Positions 49,701 through 57,836 of a stretch of 64,000 bases of DNA are shown piece after piece; the first letter of the stretch is position 1; every line of letters begins with the position of its first letter. The notes beneath the pieces are model-generated. The model was not told the DNA's origin, searched no databases, and saw only the letters and a program-made list of their open reading frames with translations. The translations under genes and the position numbers were made by a program. Source of the stretch: Galbitalea sp. SE-J8 (GTDB lineage: Bacteria > Actinomycetota > Actinomycetes > Actinomycetales > Microbacteriaceae); the NCBI RefSeq assembly GCF_030345695.1, contig NZ_JAUASV010000002.1, forward strand, positions 1-64,000, written 5' to 3'.

Positions 49701-50408
49701 TCACGCTCGGGCGCGAGCGGCGTGCAGCGCCTCGACGCCGTCGAGGATCCGCTCCAGCCCGAACTCGAGGGCGGAGTCGGGGGCGCTCCCGTCGTCCGGG
49801 CGCATCGCGCGCTCGGTCTGGGGGAACTCGCTCGCCCGATCCGCGACGATCTCGCGGATCGCCTCGGAGAGGCGGCGCTCCGGCGTCGCTGATGCCCGGT
49901 TCTGCCGCGCGATCCCGGCGGCGTGCCCCGTGACGAGGGCGAGGGTGTCGAGCTTCTCGCTGCCGGTCAGCTCCAGGCCGTCGAGGGCGGCGAGGCCCGC
50001 CTCGAACCAGCCGAGCTCGCGGGGACCGGGCGGGTGCGCGCGCTGCAGAAGCTCGACCAGCCAGCGGTGCGCCAGCATCCGTTCGTAGGCCGCGTGCGCC
50101 CACGAGACGCAGGCGACCCGCCATCCGGCCGCCGGTTCGCGCGCTGGGGGGTCGCCGAGCGCGGCGTCGAGCATGAGCGCGAGCAGCTCGTCGCGCCCCG
50201 GCACGTAGCGGTAGACGGCCATCTTCGCGATCCCGAGCCGGTCGGCGACCCGCTGCATGGTGGTGGCGTCGAGGCCGCTCGCGTCGGCCACCGCGATGGC
50301 CGCCTCGACGACGCGCGCTCGGGTGAAGCGCGGCTTGGGTCCGGGCCTGCCGCGGTCGTCGGGCTGCCAGAGCAGCCGCAGGATGCCGGTCGCCTCCGTG
50401 TCGTCCAT
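49701..50408 (-). CDS. TetR family regulator
   Basis: A 235-aa repressor. HTH at about residues 28-72 (ARVVEAAIAVADASGLDATT, then GIAKMAVYRYVPGRDELLAL); the C-terminal part matches the TetR_C tetracyclin-type fold. The start is set at ATG 50408 because AAAGG is 7 nt upstream and the ATG at 50438 lies too close to the -10 box TATCAT (complement of 50437-50442) to be in the transcript. Divergent from the FAD monooxygenase, which it probably regulates. Confidence 0.88.
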   Translation of the reverse strand: MDDTEATGILRLLWQPDDRGRPGPKPRFTRARVVEAAIAVADASGLDATTMQRVADRLGIAKMAVYRYVPGRDELLALMLDAALGDPPAREPAAGWRVACVSWAHAAYERMLAHRWLVELLQRAHPPGPRELGWFEAGLAALDGLELTGSEKLDTLALVTGHAAGIARQNRASATPERRLSEAIREIVADRASEFPQTERAMRPDDGSAPDSALEFGLERILDGVEALHAARARA

Positions 50409-50441
50409 CGTCACCCTTTCGATCAGAACTGCGTCCATGAT

Positions 50442-50462
50442 ACGCTAACCAGTAATCAGCGT
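50442..50462. promoter_or_regulatory. TetR-type operator
   Basis: ACGCT (50442-50446), 11 bp, AGCGT (50458-50462): an inverted repeat overlapping the -10 box of the tetR-like gene and 25 bp before the monooxygenase ATG. It suits autorepression and repression of the divergent gene. Confidence 0.6.
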
Positions 50463-50487
50463 CCCACGTACGCAATTAGGAGCGATC

Positions 50488-51669
50488 ATGCATTCAGGAA
50501 CAGTGCTCATCTCGGGCGCGAGCATCGCCGGTCCGGCGCTCGCGCGCTGGCTCGGCCGGAACGGATTCGACGTGACCGTCGTCGAGAAGGCCGGGTCCCC
50601 GCGCCCCGGCGGCCAGGCCGTCGACTTCAAGGGGGCGACCCACCGGCGGGTGCTCGACCAGATGGGGGTCTACGACGCCGTCGCCGCACGTCAGACCGCG
50701 AAGACGGACTGGCGCATCGTCGACGAGTCGGACCGGGTGCAGGCCGTGATCCCGGGAGAGTTCATCGGCGGCGACCTGGAGATCCTCCGCGGCGACCTGT
50801 CCGACGTCATCCGCGGCGTCGCCTCCGAGGGCGTCGAGTACGTCTTCGACGACGAGATCGTCGGCCTCCGCGAGCGGGGCGACGGCGTCGAGGCGGCCTT
50901 CGCGCGCCGGGGCACCGAGCGATTCGATCTCGTGATCGGCGCCGACGGCGTGCACTCCGCGGTGCGGCGCCTCGGGTTCGGACCCGAGAAGGAGCTCGTG
51001 CAGCCGCTCGGCTACTGGTACGCCGTCGCGAGCGGGACCGCCGCGGCCGACGGGCTGCAGACGCATCTGCCGTCGGGGCGCGGCGTCGCGTTCGGGTACA
51101 ACGTGCCCGGCCGGCTCGCGCTCGTCGGCGGGCAGAAGTCGCCCAACCTGTTCGTGTTCAGCTCGACCGGAGAGGGCTACGACCGGCACGATCGATCGAC
51201 CCAGCTGCGGCTCGTCGAGGAGGCCTTCCGCGGCCTCGGCTGGCGGGTAGGCGCGATGCTCGACGCCTGCGCCGACGCGCCCGACTTCTACCTCGACGCG
51301 CTCGCGCGCACCCGGATGAGCACCTTCACGAGGGGGCGCCTCGCCCTGGTCGGCGACGCCGGGTACGCCAACACGCTCGGCGGGTTCGGCACCGGACTCG
51401 CGATCGTCGGGGCGTACGTGCTCGCGGGCGAGCTGGCCGGTGCGCGGGGCGACCACGAGGCGGCGTTCCAGGCCTACGACCGGCGGATGCGGTCGCTCAC
51501 GAAGATCGCCCGGACCGGCAACGCCGGCCCGTTCCTCGCGCCCGCCTCGCCCGGCCGCATCCGGACGCGCAACTGGTCGTTCACGAACCGCCTGATGTAC
51601 CGCACGATGCAGGCCATGACCGACCGGTTCGCCACCGACGAGCGGATTCCGCGCTACCCGCTGCGGTAG
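50488..51669 (+). CDS. FAD-dependent monooxygenase
   Basis: A 393-aa flavoprotein of the para-hydroxybenzoate hydroxylase fold. FAD motifs: GASIAGPALARWLGRNG (residues 9-25), then DLVIGADGVHSAVR (about 147-160) and GDAGYANTLGGFGTGLAI (about 289-306). Similar enzymes hydroxylate aromatic substrates or inactivate antibiotics such as tetracyclines and rifampicin; I cannot say which. ATG 50488 has TTAGGAG 9 nt upstream. It is controlled, by position, by the divergent TetR protein. Confidence 0.93.
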   Translation: MHSGTVLISGASIAGPALARWLGRNGFDVTVVEKAGSPRPGGQAVDFKGATHRRVLDQMGVYDAVAARQTAKTDWRIVDESDRVQAVIPGEFIGGDLEILRGDLSDVIRGVASEGVEYVFDDEIVGLRERGDGVEAAFARRGTERFDLVIGADGVHSAVRRLGFGPEKELVQPLGYWYAVASGTAAADGLQTHLPSGRGVAFGYNVPGRLALVGGQKSPNLFVFSSTGEGYDRHDRSTQLRLVEEAFRGLGWRVGAMLDACADAPDFYLDALARTRMSTFTRGRLALVGDAGYANTLGGFGTGLAIVGAYVLAGELAGARGDHEAAFQAYDRRMRSLTKIARTGNAGPFLAPASPGRIRTRNWSFTNRLMYRTMQAMTDRFATDERIPRYPLR

Positions 51670-51676
51670 CGCCGGG

Positions 51677-52303
51677 CTAGCGCCGACGGTCCTCCCGCCG
51701 GCGCTCACGGCGCGTCAGCGTGGCGCGCCGCGCCTCCTCGGCGAGGCGCCGCTCCTCGGCCGCCCGCATCCGTTCGACCCGCCGTTCCTGCCAGGCGCGC
51801 ACTCCGGCCTCGACGTCGCGCGTCGGCGTGACGACCGGCGGACCGCCGAGCAGCTGCCGCCGCGCCTCGATCACCCGGCGGTTGAAGTCCTCGAGCGCCT
51901 CGCGCACGTCGCGCTCGCGGTGCAGCGCGTCGAGCCGGTCGTCGAGCCCGGCGCTCTCGGTGCGGAGCGTGAAGGCCGGCGGCCCGAGGCCGGAGAGCTG
52001 CTCGCGCTCGATCTTGCGGCGGATCCACCAGTCCGGATCGTGCACGTCGTGCAATGACTCGAGCGGTCTGCCCGCGCCCGGCAGATCATCGAAGTCGCCG
52101 CGGCGGATGGCCTGCTGGATCGTCGTCTCGATGTAGGCCGCGCGCTGGCCGGGCGTCGGCGTTCCCGCGGTGCCGGCCGCGTCATCCGCAGCCTCCCGTT
52201 TCGCGCGCTCCGCCGCCGCCTCCTCCGCGGCCTCGGGGTCGAGCCGCTCGACGAGGTAGCGCGCGACGCTCAGCCGAGCGTCCGGGGTCTCGCGGCGGGC
52301 CAT
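51677..52303 (-). CDS. DUF1992 (DnaJ-homologue C28-like) protein
   Basis: A 208-aa cytosolic protein. The DUF1992 core is IQQAIRRGDFDDLPGAGRPL, WWIRRKIEREQLSGLGPPAF and LRTESAGLDDRLDAL. The C-terminal 50 residues are a charged helix ending in RRERRREDRRR. No J domain is present. Function unknown. ATG 52303 has TATCGT 6 nt upstream (complement of 52310-52315), so it appears leaderless. Confidence 0.9.
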   Translation of the reverse strand: MARRETPDARLSVARYLVERLDPEAAEEAAAERAKREAADDAAGTAGTPTPGQRAAYIETTIQQAIRRGDFDDLPGAGRPLESLHDVHDPDWWIRRKIEREQLSGLGPPAFTLRTESAGLDDRLDALHRERDVREALEDFNRRVIEARRQLLGGPPVVTPTRDVEAGVRAWQERRVERMRAAEERRLAEEARRATLTRRERRREDRRR

Positions 52304-52353
52304 ACCGCCACGATACGTCGCCCGGCGCGAGCGCTCTCCCGGGTGCGTGCCGC

Positions 52354-52773
52354 TCAGCCCGCGGCGCGCTTCACGAGCCCGACGATGCGCGCCTCCACCT
52401 CGGGGGTGAGGGCGGTCAGCGCGTACTCCGTCGGCCAGAACGTGCCCTCGTCGAGCTTCGCCGCCTCGTTGAAGCCGAGGTTCGAGTAGCGGACCTTGAA
52501 CTTCGATCCGGGCTTGAAGAACACGACCGACTTGCCCGCCGCATCCGCGTACGACGGCATGCCGTACCACGTCTTCGGCGTGAGCGCGGGGGCGTGCTCG
52601 GTCACGATCGCGTGGATGCGCTCGGCGAACACGCGCTCGTCGCCCTCGAGCTCGGCGATCTTCGCGAGCAGCTCGGCGAGCGAGGAGGCGGCATCCTGCT
52701 GGGCCTTGAGCTCCTTCGCGCGCGCCCTCATCGCCGCGCGCTCCTCGGCGGTGAAACCATCGTTGCCGGCCAT
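52354..52773 (-). CDS. DUF1801 / YdhG-like protein
   Basis: A 139-aa protein. The N-terminal 60 residues are a charged helix (EERAAMRARAKELKAQQDAA); the rest has the YdhG/DUF1801 pattern (ALTPKTWYGMPSYADAAGKSV, VRYSNLGFNEAAKLDEGTFW). Members are small, sometimes called iron chaperones; the role is unproven. ATG 52773 follows a strong GGAGGGG. Confidence 0.88.
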   Translation of the reverse strand: MAGNDGFTAEERAAMRARAKELKAQQDAASSLAELLAKIAELEGDERVFAERIHAIVTEHAPALTPKTWYGMPSYADAAGKSVVFFKPGSKFKVRYSNLGFNEAAKLDEGTFWPTEYALTALTPEVEARIVGLVKRAAG

Positions 52774-52886
52774 GCCGTTCCCCTCCTGCTGCGTCGTGTG
52801 ACCTCAGCCTACGGATGCGCGCCCGCGGGGCACTTCTCGAAAATCGGCGGATGCGCGTGTCGCCCGAGCCGGTTAGCGTTGCGCGC

Positions 52887-53915
52887 ATGGAGGCCGCCCA
52901 CCGCATCCTCGACTGGATGCTCGCCACCGACCCCGCCCTCGCCTGGCAGGTCGAGCGCGACCTGCTCGACGCGCCCGAGGAGCGCTGGCGCGCGACGCGG
53001 GCGCGCGTCGCGACCGACGGCGTGGGAGCCCGCCTGCTCGCCGTGCAGGATGCCGACGGGCAGTGGGCGGGCGGATCGTTCTTCCCGGCGGGGTTCGACT
53101 TCGAGGGTCCCGAGGCCGCACCGGGCGCGGGCCAGCCGTGGACGGCGACGTCGTGGTCGCTCAAGGCGTTGCGCGAGTGGGGCCTCGACGCTCGCGTGCT
53201 CGGCGACACCGCCGAGCGCCTCGCGGCCGCCTCGCGCTGGGATTACAACGGCGAGCCGTACTGGCAGGGCGAGGTCGACGTCTGCATCAACGCGGCGACC
53301 CTCGCCGCGGGCGGCTGGCTCGGCGCCGACGTCGCCGCGCTCGCACGCTGGTTCCCGGAGCACCGGCTGGCCGACGGCGGCTGGAACTGCGAGTGGGTCG
53401 AGGGCGCGACCGTCTCATCCGTGCACTCGACGCTGAACGCCGTGAAGGGACTGCTCGACTACGAGATCGCGACCGGCGGCGACGACGACCTGCGCGCGGC
53501 GCGGCACGCGGGAGAGGAGTACCTGCTCGAGCGCCACCTGCTCCGCCGCCTCTCGACCGGGGAGCCGATCGCCGACTGGACGACGCAGTTCGTCTACCCG
53601 ATCCGCTGGCGCTTCTCGGCGCTCGCGGCGCTCGACCACTTCCGCGCGGCGTCGCTGCACGACGGCACGCCGCCGGATGCCCGCCTCGCGGATGCCGTGG
53701 CCATCGTGCGTGCGGCCCGGCAGCCCGACGGCACCTGGCTGCAGCACGACCGCGAGAAGGGTCGCGTCTGGTTCGACATCGACGTGCCGCCGGGCGAGCC
53801 GTCGCCGTGGCTCACGATGATCGCCCTGCGCGTGCTGCGCTGGTGGGACGACGCTCGGCCCAACCCGGCGAAGACCGTCCTCGCCGATGGGTGGCGGTCG
53901 CATGCCGCTGACTGA
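52887..53915 (+). CDS. Squalene-cyclase-like alpha/alpha-toroid protein
   Basis: A 342-aa cytosolic protein with repeated cyclase-type units (DADGQWAGGSFF, LADGGWNCEW, QPDGTWLQHDREKG), each like a QW repeat. It lacks the DxDD and other catalytic motifs of true squalene cyclases, so it is probably not a terpene cyclase. ATG 52887 (MEAAHRILDWML) has TAGCGT 7 nt upstream and seems leaderless. Its last 14 bases overlap the start of the interrupted nuclease-like gene. Confidence 0.85.
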   Translation: MEAAHRILDWMLATDPALAWQVERDLLDAPEERWRATRARVATDGVGARLLAVQDADGQWAGGSFFPAGFDFEGPEAAPGAGQPWTATSWSLKALREWGLDARVLGDTAERLAAASRWDYNGEPYWQGEVDVCINAATLAAGGWLGADVAALARWFPEHRLADGGWNCEWVEGATVSSVHSTLNAVKGLLDYEIATGGDDDLRAARHAGEEYLLERHLLRRLSTGEPIADWTTQFVYPIRWRFSALAALDHFRAASLHDGTPPDARLADAVAIVRAARQPDGTWLQHDREKGRVWFDIDVPPGEPSPWLTMIALRVLRWWDDARPNPAKTVLADGWRSHAAD

Positions 53916-54043
53916 GCAGCACGTTGCGGCAGCATTTCGCACGTACCTGCTGGAGCGCGGTTGGGACGTGACGACGATCAACGCGGACCACACAGACCTC
54001 ATCGCCAAGCGCGGAGCCGAGTTCCTGGTGGCGGAGCTCAAGG
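53902..54043 (+). pseudogene. PD-(D/E)XK nuclease-like gene interrupted by ISL3-type element
   Basis: From ATG 53902, 47 residues remain: MPLTEQHVAAAFRTYLLERG, then TDLIAKRGAEFLVAELKG. The pattern Asp, strand, ELK fits a restriction-nuclease-like (D...ExK) core. The IS terminal repeat begins right after this point (54044). I do not find the rest of the gene beyond the right end of the IS, so the downstream part is deleted rather than merely displaced. It overlaps the toroid gene by 14 bases. Confidence 0.7.
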
Positions 54044-55468
54044 GGCTCATCGCAAACGAGGGTGTAGTGAGGGGTAGCGCGTCGCTGGCCGGGTGAGGGT
54101 CGAGGTCTTCCGAGGATGGGAGTTCCTACGCTCACCGTCCGGAAGACTTCGACGTGCTCAACGCTACCTTCGGCCCTGCTGACCTGTCCGCTTTCTGCCG
54201 CCTCGATGAGCTCGGGCTCGTCGCGATCGGGCAGTCGATTGAGCCGGATCGTGCAGTGATCGAGTGCCGCGTGGTTGAGCCGGACGACTGGTGCGCCCGC
54301 TGCGGGGCCAAGGGGACCCCGCGCGGCACGGTCGCGCGGCGGCTGGCGCATGAGCCGTTCGGGATGCGCTCGACCGTGCTGTTGGTGCGGGTGCGCCGCT
54401 ACCGGTGCTCAGGGTGCGGCCGGCTCTGGCGGCAGGCGATGACCAGCGCTGCCGAGCCGAGATCCAAGCTCTCGCGCGGCGCGCTGGCCTGGGCGCTGTC
54501 CGCTCTCGTCGTCGACCACCTCACCATTGCGCGGGTCGCGGACCATCTCGGCGTCGGCTGGCACACCGCGAACACCGCCGTCCTCGACGAGGGCCGACGC
54601 CGCCTGATCGATGACCCGGCCCGCTTCGAGGGCGTTACGGTGATCGGCGTCGACGAGCATACCTGGCGGCACACGCGACGCGGCGAGCGTTATGTGACGG
54701 TGGTCATCGACCTGACGCCGGTGCGGCGGCGACACCGGCCCGGCGCGGCTGCTCGACATGGTCGAGGGGCGCTCCAAGGCCGTGTTTCGGGCCTGGCTCG
54801 ACCAGCAGTCCCCGGCGGTTCGGGACGGGATCGAGATCGTCGCGATGGACGGTTTCACCGGCTTCAAGACCGCCTCCGCCGAAGCCCTCCCCGACGCGGT
54901 GGAGGTGATGGACCCGTTCCACGTCGTCCAGCTCGCCGGCGACGCCCTCGACCGCTGCCGACAGCGCGTCCAGCAAGACACCCTCGGCCATCGCGGCCAT
55001 GCCGGCGATGCGCTCTATGGCATCCGCCGCGTCCTGCACACCGGCGAGCCGATGCTCACCGACCGGCAGCGCGCCCGCATCGACGCGGTCTTCGGCATCG
55101 ATGAGCACGTCGAGGTCGAAGTCACCTGGAGCGTCTATCACCGCATCGTCGCCTGCTACCGCGACGAGGACCGCCACCGAGGCCGGCGCGAGCTGCGCGC
55201 GCTCATCGACTCGCTGCGCCACGGCGTCCCCGCCGCGCTGACCGAGCTACGCCGCCTCGGCCGGACCCTGCATCGCCGAGCCGCCGACATCCTCGCCTAC
55301 TTCGACCACCCCGGCACCTCGAACGGTCCCACCGAAGCGATCAACGGCCGCCTCGAACACCTCCGCGGCACAGCCCTCGGCTTCCGAAACCTGACCAACT
55401 ACATCGCTCGCAGCCTGCTCGAAACGGGCGGATTCAGACCCCAGCTACACCCTCGTTTGCGATGAGCC
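54044..55468 (+). mobile_element. ISL3-family insertion sequence
   Basis: A 1425-bp element with perfect 24-bp terminal inverted repeats (54044-54067 and 55445-55468; outer end GGCTCATCGCAAACGAGGGT). It carries one transposase gene in two frames. The flanking 8-mers differ (GCTCAAGG left, ACTGTACT right), so there is no 8-bp target duplication as expected for a simple ISL3 insertion. That points to a deletion or recombination involving the element. Confidence 0.93.
54154..55465 (+). pseudogene. ISL3-family transposase, frameshifted
   Basis: Total about 436 aa in two overlapping frames. The first (from GTG 54154) has the zinc ribbon (WCARCGAKG, YRCSGCGRLW), an HTH (ARVADHLGVGWHTANTAV) and the first catalytic Asp in VIGVDEH. 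Homology switches at about 54727 (within GTGCGGCGGCGAC): the second frame reads LLDMVEGRSKAVFRAWL, IVAMDGFTGFKTA (second Asp), and NGPTEAINGRLEHL (Glu). One inserted or two lost bases explain the switch. No slippery heptamer is evident, so I call it inactive rather than programmed. Confidence 0.88.
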
Positions 55469-55571
55469 ACTGTACTCAGGTGCAGCTCCGCCAGCAAGAC
55501 CCCGTAATGGGTCAAGCGCGCCGAGCTCAGGTTATGGTCGCATGGGGCTTTCACGAGAGAAAGGCTCAACC

Positions 55572-56171
55572 GTGGGTTCAACCAAAAGGGCTGGCGGGTA
55601 AGCGCTCGTCGTGGGCGTAGTGGCGGGCGTGTTGATGGCACTCGTACCGGCCGCCTCTGCGTCTGCCAATTTCTGCGATGGGACGGCGGATGCTTCGAGC
55701 TCCACGTACGCGAAGTCGTGGATCAACGGCAGCATTGCATTCCACAAGCGAACCACGTGCGGCGCTACTAGTGCGAACGGCAACTTGCACACCGGACAAG
55801 ACTGGTGGAAGGGTGATCAGACGTGCTCTGAGTGCACAAACTGGAACATATACTCGCCAAACAATGGCATCGCGCTTTCCGTTTTCACGGATCCCTATAT
55901 GGGCCGCACGTTGGTTCTGAAGTTCGGTGACGGCAACAGGGCCGCGTTTGGGCATCTTCACACTCGGGTCGTCGCGGAGAATGACTCAATCACTAAGGGT
56001 CAGTTCGTAGCGGAGAGTGGCACCAATGAGGGCGGTTCTCCCGCTTATGCCGACCATCTTCATTACAGCATGTTTTCAACGGGTTGGAACGGATGGGTCA
56101 ACACTCACTTTTTCAATCCGGTGCCATTTCTTAAATTGCACGGCGTTACGTTCACGAGCACTGAGGATTAG
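55572..56171 (+). pseudogene. M23-like (LytM) peptidase with a stop codon in its signal peptide
   Basis: From GTG 55572, with a good AGAAAGG site 7 nt upstream, the frame reads GSTKRAGG, then TAA (55599-55601), then ALVVGVVAGVLMALVPAASA, an otherwise ideal signal peptide. The mature part has M23 features: LHTGQDW (first zinc His/Asp), FGHLHTRV and YADHLHYSM (H-x-H). It is about 190 aa. Translation could restart at GTG 55611, which lacks a site and loses the basic n-region. G+C is far below the neighbours. If functional it would cut peptidoglycan peptides outside the cell. Confidence 0.75.
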
Positions 56172-56174
56172 AAT

Positions 56175-56786
56175 ATGTCTTTTATTAGAAGCAAGCGTGG
56201 GAATTCAAGCCTTGCGGGCGTTGTCGGCGCGTCCCTCGCGGTTGCCATGCTAACGAGTTGTGCGGGGCCCAGCTCGCAGGTGGGCGCGGAGGGCGATGCA
56301 ACGTATTCCTCATCGTCACCAGTGCCGACCACTGCGGCATCGACGGAAACGGATGTCGCGTCACGGTGCGACGATCTTCTCGACGCGGCGACCATTGCGG
56401 CCTTCGAGAAACGAGGCTTTGTTAATCAGAGTGCTGCCTACACAGAGTCCCTATCTGGCGACTACTCCCCGGAGCCGGACGAACCGAGTTTGGCGCGTTT
56501 CTTGGCGCTGGGTGGCGTTGTCTGTGCGTGGGGACCTGTCGAGGACGAAGGCGGGGTCCTGTACGCCTATGGTCCGATCGATAAATCGCAGGCAGATAAG
56601 GAGCGCGAAGTTATGATCAAGGGTGGCGCAAAAACCGTGGATTCAACTGATTTCGAACGCTTTACGGAGCCGTACGGTTACGCGGGTGGGTATGCGTTCC
56701 TCGACGGCCATTGGGCAGCGGCCATCGGATGGGATCCCGATGGCGATTATCTGGCCGAAGTGGTGCAGAACGGCAGTAAGCAGTAG
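56175..56786 (+). CDS. Putative lipoprotein (203 aa), unknown function
   Basis: A lipoprotein signal SLAGVVGASLAVAMLTSC (lipobox LTSC, Cys29) leads a Ser/Thr-rich linker and a domain with EPSLARFLALGGVVCAWGP, then YAFLDGHWAAAIGWDPDGD. The pattern of a Cys-containing start (SRCDDLLDA) and the later VCAWGP resembles other short actinobacterial lipoproteins of unknown role. It begins three bases after the peptidase-like gene, with the same low G+C, so both arrived together. No clear ribosome-binding site. Confidence 0.75.
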   Translation: MSFIRSKRGNSSLAGVVGASLAVAMLTSCAGPSSQVGAEGDATYSSSSPVPTTAASTETDVASRCDDLLDAATIAAFEKRGFVNQSAAYTESLSGDYSPEPDEPSLARFLALGGVVCAWGPVEDEGGVLYAYGPIDKSQADKEREVMIKGGAKTVDSTDFERFTEPYGYAGGYAFLDGHWAAAIGWDPDGDYLAEVVQNGSKQ

Positions 56787-56793
56787 GAGCGAA

Positions 56794-56823
56794 GGCCGGG
56801 ACGCGCAGCCGACGGTCCCGGCC
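56794..56823. terminator. Hairpin between convergent lipoprotein and GNAT genes
   Basis: A 9-bp perfect stem (GGCCGGGAC at 56794-56802, GTCCCGGCC at 56815-56823) with a 12-nt loop, just after the lipoprotein stop. Confidence 0.6.
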
Positions 56824-56865
56824 AACACTCACCGGCCCACCAGGTTCCCGATCTCATCGCGGCCT

Positions 56866-57333
56866 TCAGCGGCGCTTCCGGGGCGTCGATCGTCTTTCGA
56901 TCGTCGATGCGCGCCCGACCACATGCCACCATCCGCAGTACGGACACTGCTCTGGATGCGCGCCCTTCCACACCCGCGCCGTAACGGCCTGTGCCTCAAC
57001 CAGACTCCCGATAGGCGCCCGATCGTCATCGGTTTGCGCGTAGACGACTCGACCATTCGCATGGTCTCGAACCGCCGCGACCAGTGCGGTTCCATGCCCG
57101 CTGCCCTGGGCATCTTCGTCGACCGCAACATACTCGATCGTCACCGGATCGGTGCCCGCATCGAACGCGACGAAGGCGACGACACGTCCGCTTTCCACGA
57201 CGCCACGAATCATCGGTCTTGGCAGCTCGTCCCGTGCGATCTTGTCGAGTTCGGCGTCATCGACTTCGACCGCCAACCACAGCAAGTGCCTGAACTCCGC
57301 ACTCGTGATCTCGTCCGTCGTCAGGGTGCGAAT
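56866..57333 (-). CDS. GNAT acetyltransferase, start codon unclear
   Basis: About 155 aa. GNAT signs: VTIEYVAVDEDAQGSGHGTA, then LVAAVRDHANGRVVYAQT; the C-terminus has CPYCGWWHV, a possible metal knuckle. No ATG, GTG or TTG fits the family N-terminus (RVIRTLTTDEITSAEF); the nearest candidates are ATT 57333 or an upstream ATG at 57486 that runs through the LLM remnant out of frame. The native start may have been lost when the segment at 57342-57425 arrived. Confidence 0.65.
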   Translation of the reverse strand: MRTLTTDEITSAEFRHLLWLAVEVDDAELDKIARDELPRPMIRGVVESGRVVAFVAFDAGTDPVTIEYVAVDEDAQGSGHGTALVAAVRDHANGRVVYAQTDDDRAPIGSLVEAQAVTARVWKGAHPEQCPYCGWWHVVGRASTIERRSTPRKRR

Positions 57334-57341
57334 AACGCGAT

Positions 57342-57425
57342 CTACTTCCAGCCCAACGGCTTCGCGACGTACTCGATGAACGACTGCAACCGGTTCGATG
57401 AGTAGGCGCCACCCAACTCCGAGGG
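57342..57425 (-). pseudogene. Duplicate 3' end of an LLM oxidoreductase gene
   Basis: The minus frame reads LGGAYSSNRLQSFIEYVAKP and LGWK, then stop. This nearly repeats the end of the intact LLM gene (LGVAYSYNQLQSFIEYVAKP, LGWR). Only about 27 codons are left. The VOC gene lies between the two copies. Confidence 0.85.
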
Positions 57426-57448
57426 CATGGCGCCTACAGCCGACATGC

Positions 57449-57835
57449 TCATTCGGCGACGATTTCCACCTTGAACCCGGCAGCATTCTCCAGCCATCCC
57501 GCGTAATGATCGGGTCCTCCGGCGTGGGGATACCTGTCGTGATAAAGCCGCTTCCAGCCGTGCTGTGGTGCGTCGATCATGATCGAATCGACGTCCGTAG
57601 GTCCTCCCGACTTGAACGCCAGGTGGTTCACCCCGACACCGCGACGGTCGTGCCCTGCTGCCGACAAGTTCGGTGACATCGTGAGGGTGAGATAGGCACC
57701 GCCCGCGCTCCAAGTTCGGCCTTCGGACCAATCGCCCGTCAACGCGAACCCGACTCGGGTCAGCAACCATGCCCACTCCGAATCGACTGATTCCAGATCG
57801 GCGACCCAAACCTCGACATGGTGAAAACCCGCCAT
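57449..57835 (-). CDS. VOC (glyoxalase/bleomycin-resistance) family protein
   Basis: A 128-aa protein of the vicinal-oxygen-chelate fold: FHHVEVWVADLESVDSEWAW, GVNHLAFKSGGPTDVDSI and YAGWLENAAGFKVEIVA. H5/H6, H71 and E124 could be metal ligands. ATG 57835 is one base after the LLM stop, and GGAGGTGA lies inside the LLM end, so the two are translationally coupled. Substrate unknown. Confidence 0.92.
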   Translation of the reverse strand: MAGFHHVEVWVADLESVDSEWAWLLTRVGFALTGDWSEGRTWSAGGAYLTLTMSPNLSAAGHDRRGVGVNHLAFKSGGPTDVDSIMIDAPQHGWKRLYHDRYPHAGGPDHYAGWLENAAGFKVEIVAE

Positions 57836-57836
57836 G

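Noticed and set aside
54720-54760. Programmed frameshift in the ISL3 transposase
   Set aside because: ISL3 transposases are usually one frame and there is no slippery heptamer or obvious stimulatory hairpin at the switch.
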